DNA of 5,749 nt, from contig DNAU01000271.1 of the NCBI GenBank assembly GCA_003491925.1, positions 1 to 5,749 of the forward strand, read 5' to 3'. Below are positions 5,650 through 5,749 of the stretch, in pieces; the stretch's first letter is position 1, and the number at the start of each line of letters is the position of its first letter. The notes below the pieces were generated by a model. The model did no database searches. It worked only from the letters and a program-made list of their open reading frames with translations, and was not told the origin of the DNA. This stretch comes from Chloroflexota bacterium. Lineage in GTDB: Bacteria > Chloroflexota > Dormibacteria > Aeolococcales > Aeolococcaceae. Position numbers and translations under genes: made by a program.

Positions 5650-5749
5650 CTAGTTCGCCGCCCAGGCCGCCGGAGCCGAGGAAGGGGTGGCGGGAGGAGG
5701 AGCGCACCAGTAGGTGCCGCGCCTGGCGGCGCCGCCGCCGGGCCCCCTG
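5650..5749 (-). CDS. Possible C-terminal tail of an upstream gene, cut by the window edge
   Basis: On the minus strand a frame open from the window edge (first full codon at 5748) runs 32 codons and ends in TAG at 5650-5652. It ends in an Ala/Pro-rich tail. A segment RGTYWC (residues 10-15 of the visible part) recalls the last zinc-finger half of Fpg/Nei DNA glycosylases (GRGTYWCPxCQ), but the expected second Cys and Gln are absent. The codons mostly end in G or C, like real genes here, yet two other minus-strand frames are also open over this short stretch. I cannot name the gene and the fragment may be non-coding. Confidence 0.3.
   Translation of the reverse strand, partial: RGPGGGAARRGTYWCAPPPATPSSAPAAWAAN

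Noticed and set aside
5725..5736. Perfect 12-base palindrome GGCGGCGCCGCC near the right edge
   Set aside because: It is simple GGC/GCC repetition, compatible with Gly/Ala codons in an open frame, with no T tract or partner site.

Overview
This is a chromosomal window from a very GC-rich bacterium (roughly 70% GC by eye, with a strong preference for G/C at third codon positions). Several features point to the high-GC terrabacterial side of the tree: an Actinomycetota-style DUF4081-GNAT protein, a short MshC-like relative of cysteinyl-tRNA synthetase, a Thermotoga/Bacillus-type DAHP synthase, an actinobacterial-looking tRNA-Asp with encoded CCA, and -10 boxes placed directly in front of start codons, as in leaderless mRNAs. 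Actinomycetota, or a relative such as Dormibacterota/Chloroflexota, fits best. The phylum is inferred and cannot be fixed from this sequence alone.

Layout from left to right. A GNAT acetyltransferase (28-858, minus) is divergent from a two-gene unit on the plus strand: a type I-beta DAHP synthase (896-1960), the committing enzyme of aromatic amino acid synthesis, and a one-base-overlapping gene for an unrecognised proline-rich, Cys/His-rich putative zinc protein (1960-2817). A short GC-rich gap with a weak hairpin separates this unit from the convergent MshC/CysRS-like ligase gene (2866-4062, minus). That gene is divergent from a tRNA-Asp(GUC) gene (4152-4230, plus). The tRNA converges on a two-gene minus-strand operon: a monoacylglycerol-lipase-type alpha/beta hydrolase (4767-5612), followed by a SixA-type histidine phosphatase (4249-4770) that overlaps it by four bases (ATGA). 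At the right edge a minus-strand open frame ends at 5650 and may be the tail of another gene.

The genes are mostly housekeeping or metabolic and form no obvious single pathway. I see no mobile element, CRISPR array, phage gene or defence system, and no convincing complete novel system. The parts most worth a second look are three. The first is the ligase, which combines MshC-like features with the CysRS-type four-ligand zinc site. The second is the unrecognised Cys/His-duplicated protein coupled to DAHP synthase. The third is the repeated placement of -10-like boxes 6-7 bases upstream of the first start codon in each transcription unit.
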